Source of the DNA: Tubiluchus corallicola | Lineage: Eukaryota > Priapulida > Priapulimorpha > Priapulimorphida > Tubiluchidae | DNA length: 64,000 bases | NCBI GenBank assembly: GCA_030141605.1 | Contig: JAQGDQ010002379.1 | Location: forward strand, 250,001-314,000 | Direction of reading: 5' to 3' | In this document: piece by piece, positions 48,401 through 61,089 of the stretch | How the letters are laid out: each line of letters begins with the position of its first letter | Numbering within the stretch: the stretch's first letter is position 1 | Translations under genes and position numbers: made by a program | Notes under the pieces: model-generated | What the model saw: the letters and a program-made list of their open reading frames with translations, nothing else | Databases searched by the model: none | What the model was told of the DNA's origin: nothing

Positions 48401-51400
48401 AGTATATTATGAGGCATTAAAATTCGAAACAAAACAAAAGCATTATAGCAAAACTAAGGGTATCTATGAAAACAATAATCATAGAGGAGAAAAACAGAAA
48501 ATGTAATCTATCATTAATATAATATAGAATGATAATTCTTTAATATATATATTATATATGTGTGTGTGCGTGTGCGCGCGTGCATGTGTGTGCGTGCATG
48601 CGTGTGTGATTTTTATTTAAAGCTAAGTTTTTACAATTAAGGCAGATTCAACTACGTGTTTCTTTAGTGATGTTCCTAGCTGGAAACGTTGGATTTCTCT
48701 AATGTAAATTTACTAATATTCATTATATAATGGATTGTTTATGAAATAGGTCAGAACAGATTTGGCCAAAAACAGATTTGTTTTAAGAAAAATCACAGGA
48801 ACAGTAATCTTGTTGAAACTCAAACTGCACGTACATTATCGCAGCTGCTAATGGAACGCCATAAGAAAATATTAAATTATAAATGCCTTTGTCTTCTACA
48901 GGTACATCTATTGGCTAATCTACCCATGCCATTGTTTAAACTGTGAAAAGCAGAAACTTCATGTTGTGCTAGTTTCCTTTCTATAAGCCAGATGGTCTCT
49001 CTGCTACTACACAATACTACTCTGAAATATCAAGATATCTTCTTACGTGTCATTGCTGTTACTTTGTTGTCACTCCTGTAACTTGAACGATTATAACAGG
49101 AGTGACAGTAACAGGAATGACTGTCAAGGAAAAAAACCTGCTCACACGGGCTAACTATCCTACTTCACCCTTTCCAAATAATTAGATTCAACACAGTAAA
49201 GTACTAAAATTAACCAGGCATGATTATAAGCATTTTATGTTCTGTTTTCTAATAACGGGATATATAACAGTAATGATCATGAATTAACATATCCAGAAAC
49301 AATGAACCCAAACTTTTGTCAGAAAACTTAAAAAAATATTGGAGAAGCCACCGTTAAAAAGTTTGCCAAATCACAATAGGTGGTGCTCTCTACTAACAAA
49401 TATTTAAAACAATAGAGTCAATCAGTGGTACATGCCTCAGCTTTTCCACCAAAGTAACAGGAATGTCGTTGAACTTGGAGACACACGTGAAATTAAACAA
49501 CACAAATATTTGCTAGTTCTGAAAGTATTTGGGAAGAGGAGTTTCACCTTTAGTGTGCTGTTTAGAATAAAATACTGCAAATTAGTTTTTAAACGGATAC
49601 TTTCTGCCAAATCTATCTAGAAAAGTTGAAAATGGGCACTGGGGACATAGGAAAAACTTTCACAGGAACTGATTTCAGCTTCAATAGAAATGTCCAAATC
49701 ACTTTTCTGGCAACAAATACAACTGGAATAAGTTTCTTTGGTGTCTACCAGTCATGAGACAGTATTGCACCAGAAACTTTGTTATTTAAAAAAATTATCC
49801 TGGGACAAAAATTGTACGTTCTGTGGAGAATGGCCCACTTACAGAATGCTAATATTTTTCATCTGAAGACTGAAACTGAAAGGGTAAAAAAAGTGTAGAA
49901 TATATACGGGTATCTCTTAATGGGAACGAGTGTGGATTGCAGAAAGATGACTGATGTCCCACGTTGTCCCACAACTTAAGAGGCTTATGGTACTAAATCA
50001 AATACTGCTTGTAAATCTGTTTCTGAAAGAAGTCGAAATAATTAATTTAAAAAAGCCCAGTCTGTATTTTCGTAGGAGATGCTACTTAAGTAGTCCAGTC
50101 GGTATTGTATTGGCAGTTTATCTTGGAGCTTTGTTTGTTTTCTTTTGCGGTCAAGAGCGGGTTCTAGGCTTTATAGTTTAAAGCACCTAAGTTTAGCACT
50201 TGGAAAGGGAAGCCCAACTGACCCAGTAATTGGCGCGAAAAGACACAGTTCTGTAATGCATGGCTTCATATTCCAGCTGCTGGAGAAACTATATTTGGAA
50301 CTGATCACAGCTTCCTCATAACTGCGCATGAGACTCGGAAAGCTTTCCGTGTGTCAAGGAACTGTATTTTTGTTTGCCTTGCATTTTATTCACTGTCTGA
50401 ATAATGCAATAAGGCTGGTCTTGTGGTCGTGTTAGCGTGATTGCCTCTTTTATTTCAAAAAACACCTTGTTACACAAAGAAATTTTTTTCGAAAGTTGGC
50501 GGAGGTGATTAACAAATAATGGAAGCAGAAAGTCCATAATTATAGTTGCTAAAAATGGGTAAATGTAGTGTTGGAATAGGGGTGAGCATTCTCTACCAGA
50601 AAGCGAATTCGAATCGAATCGAATCGAATTTGTGACTTTCTAATTCGAATTGAACCGAACTTCATTATTTCGATTTCAAATTGAGATTGAATGATTTTCG
50701 AACCAGTTTTCGAACCACCAGTAAAAATTAGTTTTACAAAGATCATGCATATTACTCGACTTTGTTCTACAGTAAAACCACTAATAATGTGTCTAAAAAA
50801 TTGTGCACAGAAATCACAGCTAAATTATGCTAATTGCATGGTGTTTCAAACATTTTAATGATAAAGAACGCATGTGGTTGAAGTGCTGAATTATTTGAAT
50901 CTATTGTTTTAGGTTCGAAACGAATTCGAACTAAAAAACTCGTTCGCACTCAAACGTTCGATGCTCACCCCTAGTGTGGAACATAGTGTTGTTCAAATGC
51001 CAGTGTCTGCCAACTAGAATTCGTTAGGTTGATAAACAGAATGATAAAAAAGTTACGAAACTAAAAGGCAAAATGTACAATATAATACTGGTCGACACCA
51101 CATAGAAGCAGCCCCTGAAAGCGCCTAGTGAACTTAGTTCAATTGTATGATTTAGCTTTTGCTGAAGTTTTACTAAACGTTTACGAACATGTTAAGTTTT
51201 CTGGCACTCATAGCGGGTAGCAGTCTCGATGTAGCGAATCATTTCAGGTAGAGCGCGCTCATTGTCACCAGGATCATAGTTAATACTGTACAGACTACTG
51301 TCTATATGTTCTCTATAAAATTTATTAAATAGTGAAATGTTTGTAGTGAATCTTAGTGATAACACTAAGCATGGAAAACGACCCTTCAACTAACTTCTGA

Positions 51401-54400
51401 GTCTCATATAGAGCAAATTCGTGCAGTTTTGCTTGTCTCATTGCAAGATTTCAGGTAGTATAATATTAATTCAAATGCTTACTTTCCACAATATTTTTTG
51501 TACAGGGTGTCTCAGAAATCACTATAACACTTTACATTTCCTGTATTTTTCAATAAGCAAAGCAAAATCTTTGAAAGTAATTCATACTGATGAACTGAAA
51601 CCTTGAGAAATTCTTTTAGGCAAATTAGACGATAATCTGAAAAGACTACTGCTCGAGTAGGTTTTTTCTATTTTAGCCACCTTCTTCAAGGACTTCAAGA
51701 GTTTTAGAGAACGTTACTGTGGCAAGTGGGGCATCTTGCATTGAAGAAGTCTCTCACAGCCCCTGAGTTGTGAGGAAGGGCTGCACCTTGTTGAAAAACT
51801 ACATTGTTTTTAGTGCACTGCCGATGTGGTGCTCTAAATTTCCGCTGAAATTTTGACGTCATTTCTAACGCTACTGTCGTCGCCATAGCAACGGAGTTCC
51901 GGTCAAAAACTCAATAAAAATTGCCCTAGACCCTTTTTGATTCGAGTAAGAGCTTACCAAGATTGGACAAAAAATCAAAATATATAGTGACTTATAGAAG
52001 CCCTACAGATTAAACCCAGTTCAACCGTTTATTGGAAGAATTTACATGCGTGATATATTAGAAGGTATTCTTTGGACATTCTCCATCAAACGCCACTTTT
52101 ATCTACCACGCTAGTAGTCCATAAAACATTCATTTTGACTTATGACGCCACACAGTTCAGCTTCAGCTTTTCTTTTCGAGAACTTTTTCATTGTATATTT
52201 GCATGTTTTGATAGGTGTAGAATGTCATGAGTGTCTCCAAATTCACATAGAACCTTACTGGTAGGTTTGCCCTACCATCTAAGGTAATTTAATTGAAAAG
52301 GACTAGTGAAGGACTGCACAAATGTTTTGCGTAAACACGTGCGTCATTCAAAGTCTGTTTAAGCGTCGTAGAATTAATTGTGCATAATCACCCTAATTTT
52401 GTTAAGCAGTGCATGTAAGATAATGTTAACAGCTGTTGCTTCTATTGCGTAAGACATTCGTCAGCATATTTATAGATAATTTCAAGGACCTACTGCTATG
52501 CACCACACTGCCACTAATTAATTAAATATTACTATATCTGGATTTGGGTATTTTCAGAAATCGTAGGTAACAAGCAAAGTGAAGCCCAGTTCAGGGTGCG
52601 AGCGTTCAGTGCAATAGAGAAGCCATAATCGCTGCCCCACATCTTGACTGCTTATTTCCGTCCTCCCACATCTTTTGCGTGCATGTGCGTGATGGATCAA
52701 TATGATGCTGCTCTGTGCCGAACGCTACCTGTTATCAATAAATCACTACTGTAGTTTCAGCTTATTGTTATTGGCTCGAAGAGAACTGTTGTCTGTGTGA
52801 CCATTATGCTGTACATAAATAGCAGGGGTCTTTGAGGCCATCACCAGATGTATAAGGTTGGAGGCATGTCCAAAATTAAACATTTATGCGCCTAATTCTA
52901 ATGCAATCGTTCCAATGATCCAGTGCACAAGCCCCATAATTTTGTAAATATTTATTTATTAAATCAAGGCACCCGAAATACTGGAAATGTGAAAAATTCA
53001 ACAATCTAATTATATCTGCTAGTGATTTATCGGGTGAATTATCATTTTTTTCACCAGTAATAATGAAACACGTGTCTGACTCTAGTTGACCCTGCATTCT
53101 GGTATCCTGCGCTCATCATAATGCTTCTAATTTTGTAGTTGTGGAAGAACCAGTAGCTAGTAATATCAACAGTTAGGTGTATTAGTCATGTTTTGTATAC
53201 ATGCATATCATGTATACATTTTTCCTCGATGAACGCTAACGTTAGCTAAAAATTGCTTAGCTTGGATAAATTAAGAAAAACTATGCACCAACCTATGTTT
53301 GGCATTTATAAAGGCAAAATTACGATTGCTGGCATGTAATACTCGTAACTTGTGCACGTTCGTTCCAATAACCAAAGTTCACGTCTAAATTAAAAATACG
53401 GTTACAAGCTTTCTTTATAAATCACTTGCCAGGTTTCCCGTTAATACGTGCAGTTCTGGCTGAACAAGACTGCATGTGTATTTGAACTCCACTCTCATTT
53501 ACTCTTATCAAAACATTAGATAAAACAGTGATTTACAAAATTGTTGCTAGTGTTCTGCAAACATCGCTTAATAGCTTATTGCAGCGTACTGCAGTGCACT
53601 TTGACCTGTTTTGTCACATCGCATTCAAGATAGGATCTTCTTTTTCTTACGCATAATTAGCGTTCCAAAATCTTCACACTTGCGCAACTGCAATAATCCT
53701 AGAAAAGAGTATTCCCCAGTTATCAGGGATTAGCTGAAAAAGTTCTGTTTTGTATTAAGACTGCAGATAGTTTGCAAAAAATTTGGGCAATTTCAAGAGC
53801 AGAGCAGGCGATGCGAAACAGCAAAAGCTATTTGTGTATTGGACTTGTTCATGGGAAAGCTCTTAATACATCATACGAAAGTAAGATCAGCGATGTTTTG
53901 AAATCACCCAGAAATTAAATAGTATTGCTCTCTAGGTCTACTTTATGTTCTCATGTCGACTGTGCAGAGTTTAGAGATTAATCAGTGAATTTCTGGTTTA
54001 TTAGACTTAAAATTAGTCCAGCATAAGTGATATTGTGGGCTAATGGTACATAAAAATCGTATAGTTTTACATTGCTTGATTGGAGAAACCCACTTTTTAC
54101 GATTGTCCAGTCATTATGCCTGAATTGCACATTTTTCTCCTTGTATTTTGTATTTTGTAAAGTAGTACATTAGTAAGTATACTATGAGCCTATATGATGC
54201 TTTTCTTTTTAGGTGTGCCTTTCCCACCATCACATCGGCTCACAATGTCAGAGGTGTTCGACGCAAAAGGGAAGCCTCGCATGGAAGTTATGAAGCAACA
54301 CTTTATTTTAGAGGGTCGAGTAGAGGAAGCAGTAGCTCTTAAAATTATAAATGATGGTGCCGCATTATTACGAGCTGAAAAAACAATGATAGATGTAGAA

Positions 54401-57400
54401 GCTCCAGTTACAGGTAAGCAGTAATTTCCCAGTAAACGCTTACTATATTATCCACAAGCCAAGCAAGGTACAAGTGTCACCTTGCTTCACCTTTGTTATT
54501 AGAGCTCTTCTTATTACCATTATGACAGAGTCTGAGCGTGAGACACGTGCTAAGGTGTCGATTACGTACAGTATAATTAAATATGATTGATTATACAGAT
54601 TTACAGTTACATTACATATATAAAATTCATAATCGCAAATTACAATTAAACCTTTGTGATGCTATTCCTTTGGGCAAAGTTATGTTTGTAATTAGCACCA
54701 CCACCTTATGTCCACAAAAAACATTGCTTTTGCAATTATTTGTTTACCTCTAAATCTCCATACACAATACAAATATGTGATTAAAGTAGTGTTGCCACTT
54801 ATACCATAATTAACAGAACATACACGTTCATGATACAAAAAAGAGACTATACAATAATCGATAATTGTATGATAATTTAGTATTGCGAAACTAAAAAGCA
54901 AGGCATGAAAAATTGTGCATTGAAAAATTTAAAACATTACTGCTAACGAGTGGGAAATAAACAAACTTTGATTTCAACTGATTTTAAATATTCCACGACT
55001 CAGCTTTAAACATTCACAAAGCTTTAATAAAAAAATTTTGTTTGAAAGAGATTTTTTCACAATTTTTTTGTGGCCGGCCCTAGCATTTACCACAATTAAT
55101 AACTTTTTTAGATGTTAATCATTATTTCACTTATCACTGTATTAGTAGTGACAGCACATGTATAATCAGTCGCAATTAACTTATGCAGAATCTCCTGGAA
55201 ATTAGATTTTAATTCATTTTATTTCATTAACTCGTTCATTCGAAAAATATAGCATAGTTTTGGTAAATTATAGTAATTAAATTATATTATATTAGATAAC
55301 CGTTACTCACTTAAACACCAATATCGGTGCATTACAGATGCAAAAACATTGAGATTATGTGATAATTTCATCGTTCTTCTGGTGTGTGAATGTTTTCTTG
55401 TAAAGTTAATACATAAAAATCGTACTTCCAAAGCTTTATTATGAAACACATAACTAACGGCGTGTATGGACTAAATGACAAGTCAGCAAACAGTTGTTAG
55501 TTATTGTAATTATTGTATCGCCTTCAGCATAAATAAATTTATATTGTTTCATTTTATGACGAAATAATATAAAGCCTTTTATGCCAATGACTGTTAGTGA
55601 AACTGATTGTTAACGAATAATGGCCAGAAATAAACACAGTTACTCTTCCACTCTAAAGCGCAGAGGAGCGTGGGATAGAAATGCACCTTGAAATTGAATA
55701 ATGGCCATTGTCGGCAGAACAAACTCGCGCTGTGCTTCTGCTCCCTGGCTCAGTGATAATTCTACATGAAGCCATGTTCTATGGCGTATAGTCAAGAGAA
55801 TGAAGCCTGCGCCTGCTGTAATAAGAGTCTTGGATCAATATTTGCTTTCCCAGCTCCTGTAATACTGGACAGTGTGTTCGTGTACTATACCAGATCCAGG
55901 CTAGAATCTCCCTGCACATGTCTTCATTTCCTGTAGGTTTGTTTGTTTGCACCCTGGATTAAAATTGTCTTTTTCATTGTGCAATCTTCAGTTTTCCATC
56001 TTGGAATCTTCAGTAGCTTGGGAAGAGTTTTTTCAAATGTCCACTTGTGGGTTTCAGGATTTTCGTATAGAATACCTGTAATTCAACTGTACTGTTTCAT
56101 TGTACTCGCAAAGTACAACCTCTTGTGGCAGGTCTACAACCTGTGTAGACTATAGACACAATCCTTATTGAATCTGTAGATAAATAATCATGATATATCT
56201 AAATTTATGTTATCCATCTTGGCCTAAGCTCATGATAAGGGTCCGTACATACTATTAATCTGGTATGAATTTTCATTTTTTTATTATTTAACCGATCTCT
56301 ATCTCCCTAGCTAGCAGCGTGTATCAACTGTTTACCACCGGGTCTATGTAATCCTAAAAACATGAAGAGTGTTCAACAAATGACCTTAGGAGAAAATATG
56401 TCGTTATAATATTTCGATTTCAATGGCTTGATGAAAACAAACGTGACACTTTTCGTTTTGTTTAATAGATATAGTTTTATATTGAGCTCCATACAAGCTG
56501 CCTCCTTTCATGTTAATTCATTTAGGTGGTTGCTGTGTAATCGATTGTCCATGTTGCCCTGTTAGTTGTTGGCTGCCCTACAGCAGCTTCAGCGTTTTTC
56601 CCCGTGTTTATGCAAGCAAATCTAAAAAAACACTGTTTTTATTCGCATCCGCGCTGTCATGCGGATGCTGCTTGCACTCATTAACGAAGATATGGATTGA
56701 GGCAATTGCACGTACACGGTTATTGAATTGCTTGGTAATTGTATAACTTGCTGGGAATGATCAAACATTGAGAGCGCAGTCTGTAGACACTATACGCTCT
56801 TGCTGATTATTGTAATATTTGTATATATCATATTGATAACATTGAGGTCGTTTATTGTTTGTCGAAATTGCTGATGATTTGGAATTTGACAGCAGTGCGT
56901 TATGTTGTTATGCCAAATATCCTAAAGGTTTCTATTATGACATTAAATGTGTATTGAAGTATCAAAAGCATAAAGCTCAATAAACCGTGAATTGCCATAT
57001 ATATTTTGCTTGCACAGGCTCAGAACAGTAACTTTCCACAAAATAGTAATATTTATTTTACATGTATAACACAATTTTCACATTTAGCAAATTCCTTCAA
57101 ATATAATTATAGGCAATGTTTTCTCCATTACCGAGCTCTGAATGCCCAATATATTTTAAAGTAGTCTGATTGTTTTTAAGGTATGATGACTACCTGAAGA
57201 GATATACTATGAACATATTAATTCACCTATTGCTTCTTATTTATTTTTATCCTAACATATTAATTCACCTATTGTTTCTTATTTAGTTTATCCTAAATTT
57301 TTGCATTGTTTTCTTTCAATAATCACCATTTTTGTATTTGTATATAAAAGTTTTCAAGATGGTAATAGGCTAATATTGTTTCTTACGTTTTTCTTACGTT

Positions 57401-60400
57401 TTTGCCTTTTCAGCCATTGTATTGATCACTGTTTGTTATTTCATGCAAACTAACGTCGCCAGAATTAAAGTTAGTTTGACTCAAGGGTCATTACGGTTTC
57501 TTGTCTTTTCATTTCTGCGTACATTATTAATTAACAAAGTAAACAAAGTTGAATTTAATTAAATTTTTAGGCCTATTTTATATAAGCGTTAGTTAAATTG
57601 TTGCCAATTTTTTGATGTGTTAGCTATGGGTACTATTCTGAGACATTTTGATTGCATGCTTTTTACTGACCTTTTTCTTCTTTTTCAGTTTGTGGTGATA
57701 TTCACGGTCAGTTCTATGACCTTATGAAACTGTTTGAAGTGGGTGGTCCACCCTCATCGACGCGGTATCTTTTTCTTGGTGATTATGTTGATAGGGGATA
57801 TTTTAGTATAGAGGTATGTATGAGAAAGTGATGCTTAATGAATTATATACATGTGTTAATTGAACGTGTGTTAGTCATTACAAAATAATTTATTTATTCC
57901 AGTGCCAGATGTGACAGAAAAGCTGCATAATGCAAATCTTGAGCTTTACACTAAGAAATATAAGACAAATGAGGCCAAATTTCTGAGTATGATAAGAAAT
58001 ATCAGATAAATATTAAAGTAAGAATGAAACAAAAGGTCTAACCACCAACAGTATCATTTAGTTATGAAAGTAGTATTTAGATGAAGGGTTGTAAAAAGCA
58101 TGTGGACTATCGAGTCAGACACCCCGAACCTTCACAGCTGTCAGCACTTGAATCACTGATTAAGCATTCTTCAAAATTCAGCCACTTCAAATTAGAGCAA
58201 AATGCAAATTACTTAGTGTAATTTTTCCACCTCTTGCCAATTAAATTATTATGAATAAAACTTAATAAATGTTTTAGTAAGCAACATCTCTAAACATTTT
58301 CCCTTATTGCGACAAGCTACAAAAAATGTGTAAAATCACATGACTAAAGTGCAATAAGCCTACATAACCACTGAAGAATTGTTCATATTGGCATCTAATT
58401 TTGTTAAATTTAGTTAAAATAACTTTTGGTTTTAAAAGATTTAAAAAAGCATATTTATTTAAAAAACATGCATGCAGTTTTCAAAATAAAATTATTCCAC
58501 CTTACGTTAGATAATGGTGATACCATATGTAATTTGCTGTTTACTGTAATAATCACTGTCCTGCTGTGAAATTATCTCAGAAGTAGAATTGTCTGTTTCT
58601 AAGCTTGAGTTAGACATGTAAAGGCACTTTAATATAAACATCATATATTTTCAGCGCTCTAATATTTACATCAAAGTAGGATGTAATTTGAAATTTCTTT
58701 TTTAAGCGCATGTATCGGTTTTATTCTTTCCTGTGTCAGTTTGTTTGTTGGGTAATTCTTAATGTTTGAAGTGACAGCCTCATTGTATCAAATTCTTTAT
58801 TAACATTGCATCGTTGATGCAATTTTCATTGAGGATAATGTAAGTGGTACTTGAGTACTCGTTGTCAAACACACGCGGAGTTTCTTACATTCGCAGATAG
58901 TTACAATACTAACACTGGGACAGTTTTATTCAGAATTTAAAAACATTTAAATTGCTTTAAAATGTCTCCATGTCATCGGTATACAGTTATTTTTCTGCCA
59001 GGTAGTTTTCTCAAGTTCTCATTGTTCATTTTATTGTCTGAACTCCTAATGATTGTGATTATTCATCTAAATTATTAGCAGTGGTGGACCCATTGTAATG
59101 TTTCTGCTAGATCAAAATGTAAAACAACTCCCTGATACTTAGTTTCACATATCAAATGAAAGTAAAAATTTCAAGCAAATAAAGTTTTACATCTTTTCAA
59201 TATTGTTTTATTTATTTGTGTTTATCCATGCACAATACAAAACTAGTAAATTTTAGTAGTGTTATAAGAAAACTGAAAATCTCACATACATAGAACAGTC
59301 AATCCAAGTATCTTACATGCCATAACTTGAAAATGGTTTTGAAGCATAATTGTGGAATATTCTTTAGCTGATGAATTTTATCTTCAGTTAAGGATACAAA
59401 GTTTAGAACAGCACTAGTTAAAATGGTAGGGCATATAAAAAGTGATCCAAACCGTTTAAATAACAGCTAAGTAATCCCCACATCGCATTTGCTTTGGCCC
59501 CTTACGAATACGTCCGACTCTTTAAAGATAGTCAAACAACATACCTTGATTGCTGTGCTAACCAGTGCATCAGGTAAATATCATTTACATTAAGTGATTT
59601 CCTTCCTTTACAATAGGATACTCTTCGAATATAGTAGATGGGTCCACCTAAGTCTTAAGCTACATATATTATGAACGATTTGTACCTTGAAGCATAATTT
59701 TCTAACTTTATACTATGTACTTAATTATTGTTTAGTATGGCTTGCAAACTAGCAGCATTATGTAAAGTTATATTTTTTCAGTGAAATATTTTTCTTTTAA
59801 CCATTTCGTAATTTTTAAAATTACTACCACATTTTGGTAAATATATCAGTTTGGTTATTCAGTTCGCAGTTCAGTGCACAAGGCACAGTGCACTTTTCGC
59901 CCATGGAGTACACATACATTGAACACATGCTTTGTGTCAACATTTTGTTTAGTGTATAAACATTCATTGTAATAAAATTTAGTATTCAGATTGATTGATG
60001 AACTTTCAGACAGCCTGGTCCGGTATACTGTTCTGACTCCTGTAAATTTTTATACTGGAGTGTCTGTTATCTGGCTTTTGTTATAGTACCTCTAAAAAAC
60101 TTTAATTATGCAAATAATGACCATTGAAATAAGATCACAAAATCAATTGTCGCACACGCTGTGTTCCAACAAGCTCTAGTACAGGTTGAATATATTGAAT
60201 AAAAACAAAATTCTTTTGAATGAAGTTATACGAAGTTTGAATGTTTAAACTCTACTGATGAACATGATGCATATTCAACTGAACTGCTGCAAGCATTTAA
60301 CTTCAGCATAGGGTCTTGGAACTATGTGCTACTCTAGATGTTACCTGAATGTAACATTGGGCATTGTACATTTGTTAAACATTTAAATTGTATATATAAA

Positions 60401-60626
60401 CTGAGTAGGCTATACAAATTCTGCTTAAGTAGGTTGGCTGAAATCTTACAATGTTCACTTTTTTCGTACTATGAAAAAATATTTTGTGACAGACAAAGTT
60501 ATTTTTCATTTCAGTGTGTAGTTTATCTATGGGCGCTGAAACTGCTTTACCCTACCACATTATTCCTGCTAAGGGGAAACCATGAGTGTAGACACCTCAC
60601 AGAGTATTTCACATTTAAAACAGAAT
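40444..60626 (+). CDS. PPP3C: calcineurin A (protein phosphatase 2B catalytic subunit), 5' part, four coding exons; gene continues past the window
   Basis: Ca2+/calmodulin-dependent Ser/Thr phosphatase catalytic subunit, which acts in the cytosol with calcineurin B (for example on NFAT-type targets). Exons: 40444-40492, 54213-54413, 57689-57813, 60515-60626; all phases join (162 full codons plus one base). The start [17 protein letters not shown] leads straight into [10 protein letters not shown], the conserved family N-terminus. All early metallophosphatase motifs are seen: GDIHG and [15 protein letters not shown] in exon 3, and [15 protein letters not shown] in exon 4, giving the metal ligands Asp, His, Asp and Asn of the family. 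Exon 4 ends inside the codon for Cys in the TEC/KIKYSERVYD region. The next exon is not found before 64000. Intron 1 is 13.7 kb. The calcineurin-B-binding helix, calmodulin site and autoinhibitory segment lie outside the window. Which vertebrate isoform corresponds cannot be told. Confidence 0.97.
42070..42240. repeat. CCACACC-rich tract followed by TACTA-rich tract
   Basis: A strand-asymmetric C/A-rich run (CACACCCACCACACCACGCC) passes into TACTATACTAATACTA repeats. Low complexity, no coding sense. Confidence 0.7.
42313..42518. repeat. TA-rich hairpin bounded by an exact 18-bp inverted repeat
   Basis: ATTCCATGTCATTCAACT at 42313-42330 recurs as its exact reverse complement at 42501-42518. 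Between them lie long TA tracts and two copies of TATGCTTGACTATATATA. Confidence 0.9.
43405..43812 (+). mobile_element. LINE 3' end in calcineurin intron 1
   Basis: The frame gives [34 protein letters not shown] and [16 protein letters not shown], then by a one-base frameshift [17 protein letters not shown]: the usual C-terminus of CR1/jockey-type polymerases. An AT-rich tail (AATAAATTAAATTAAAATTT) ends it. Confidence 0.85.
48553..48607. repeat. alternating purine-pyrimidine (TG/CG)n tract
   Basis: GTGTGTGTGCGTGTGCGCGC followed by similar steps, adjoining a TA tract; a candidate Z-DNA former. Confidence 0.85.
50577..50973. mobile_element. hAT-like MITE (397 bp) with TAGGGGTGAGCAT ends
   Basis: Both ends give TAGGGGTGAGCAT (right as reverse complement). 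Flanks GTGTTGGAA (50568-50576) and GTGTGGAA (50974-50981) look like an 8-bp target duplication with one inserted base. Subterminal GAATTCGAATCGAATCG/TTCGAATTCG motifs occur at both ends. No transposase. Confidence 0.85.
51503..52005 (-). mobile_element. deleted DDE (Tc1/mariner-type) transposon remnant
   Basis: On the minus strand near 51740-51810 the frame reads [20 protein letters not shown], a worn form of the VFQQDGAPPHY transposase motif; the Asp is lost. Ends are similar inverted repeats: CAGGGTGTCTCAGAAATCAC against TAGGGCTTCTATAAGTCACT. TA precedes the left end; the right TA is not exact. At about 500 bp it is far too short for a whole transposase. Confidence 0.7.
54414..57688 (+). 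other. calcineurin A intron 2, no feature recognised
   Basis: AT-rich, no coding frame of note; a CCGGCCCTA string near 55075 resembles one hAT end but no partner was found. Confidence 0.6.
57814..60514 (+). other. calcineurin A intron 3, no feature recognised
   Basis: AT-rich, ends with TTTCATTTCAG before exon 4. Nothing else identified. Confidence 0.6.
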
Positions 60627-61089
60627 GTAAGTTCACTTTTCTTGTTTGTGTGTATTGGTTTATGGGTAAATGTTCGGTAAATGTTGTTGTGAATGTTGTT
60701 CAATGCAATGTGATGTTTCAAACATTGGCTGCAAGTTTTACAGGAATGCACAGGTAACAATAGCAGATTGTATGCTTTTAAAACTAACTATCTTCTAGAT
60801 GATATATAACCTTTTATTAGTTGCTTCCAGTATTTCACGTTTGCATTATGACCGTTCAGTTCTGGCCATACGACTTGCCGTACGCGGAACTAATGTACTT
60901 CACCGCTCTACTGGCTGACTTTATAACAGCTGGATGAGTGAAGCATTTAACTGCTATAACCGGGATTATATTAGGCCTTTTTAGTTAGTTTTAACCTGTT
61001 GAGTAAGGTAGGTCATCGCTACTTTTCTCGCATTTGCACAATCAATCTTCTGCTAGCCACCAAGGACAAAATGTGCATATCATACATTT

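Larger units (their letters stand above)
40493..54212 (+). other. calcineurin A intron 1 (13.7 kb)
   Basis: Bounded by a GTAAGTAT donor and a CTTTTCTTTTTAG acceptor. Apart from the repeats listed separately (42-44 kb, 48.1-49.1 kb, 50.6-52.0 kb) no gene or RNA is recognised. 44-48 kb has only diverged repeats, including two GTCTGTCTGT-rich patches near 46330 and 46760. Confidence 0.8.

Noticed and set aside
55060-55085. GGCCGGCCCTA string resembling a hAT end
   Set aside because: No matching opposite end or target duplication was found.
60738-60753. Possible microexon after TTTTACAG before GTAAC
   Set aside because: Ten bases cannot match the conserved calcineurin sequence and the phase does not help.
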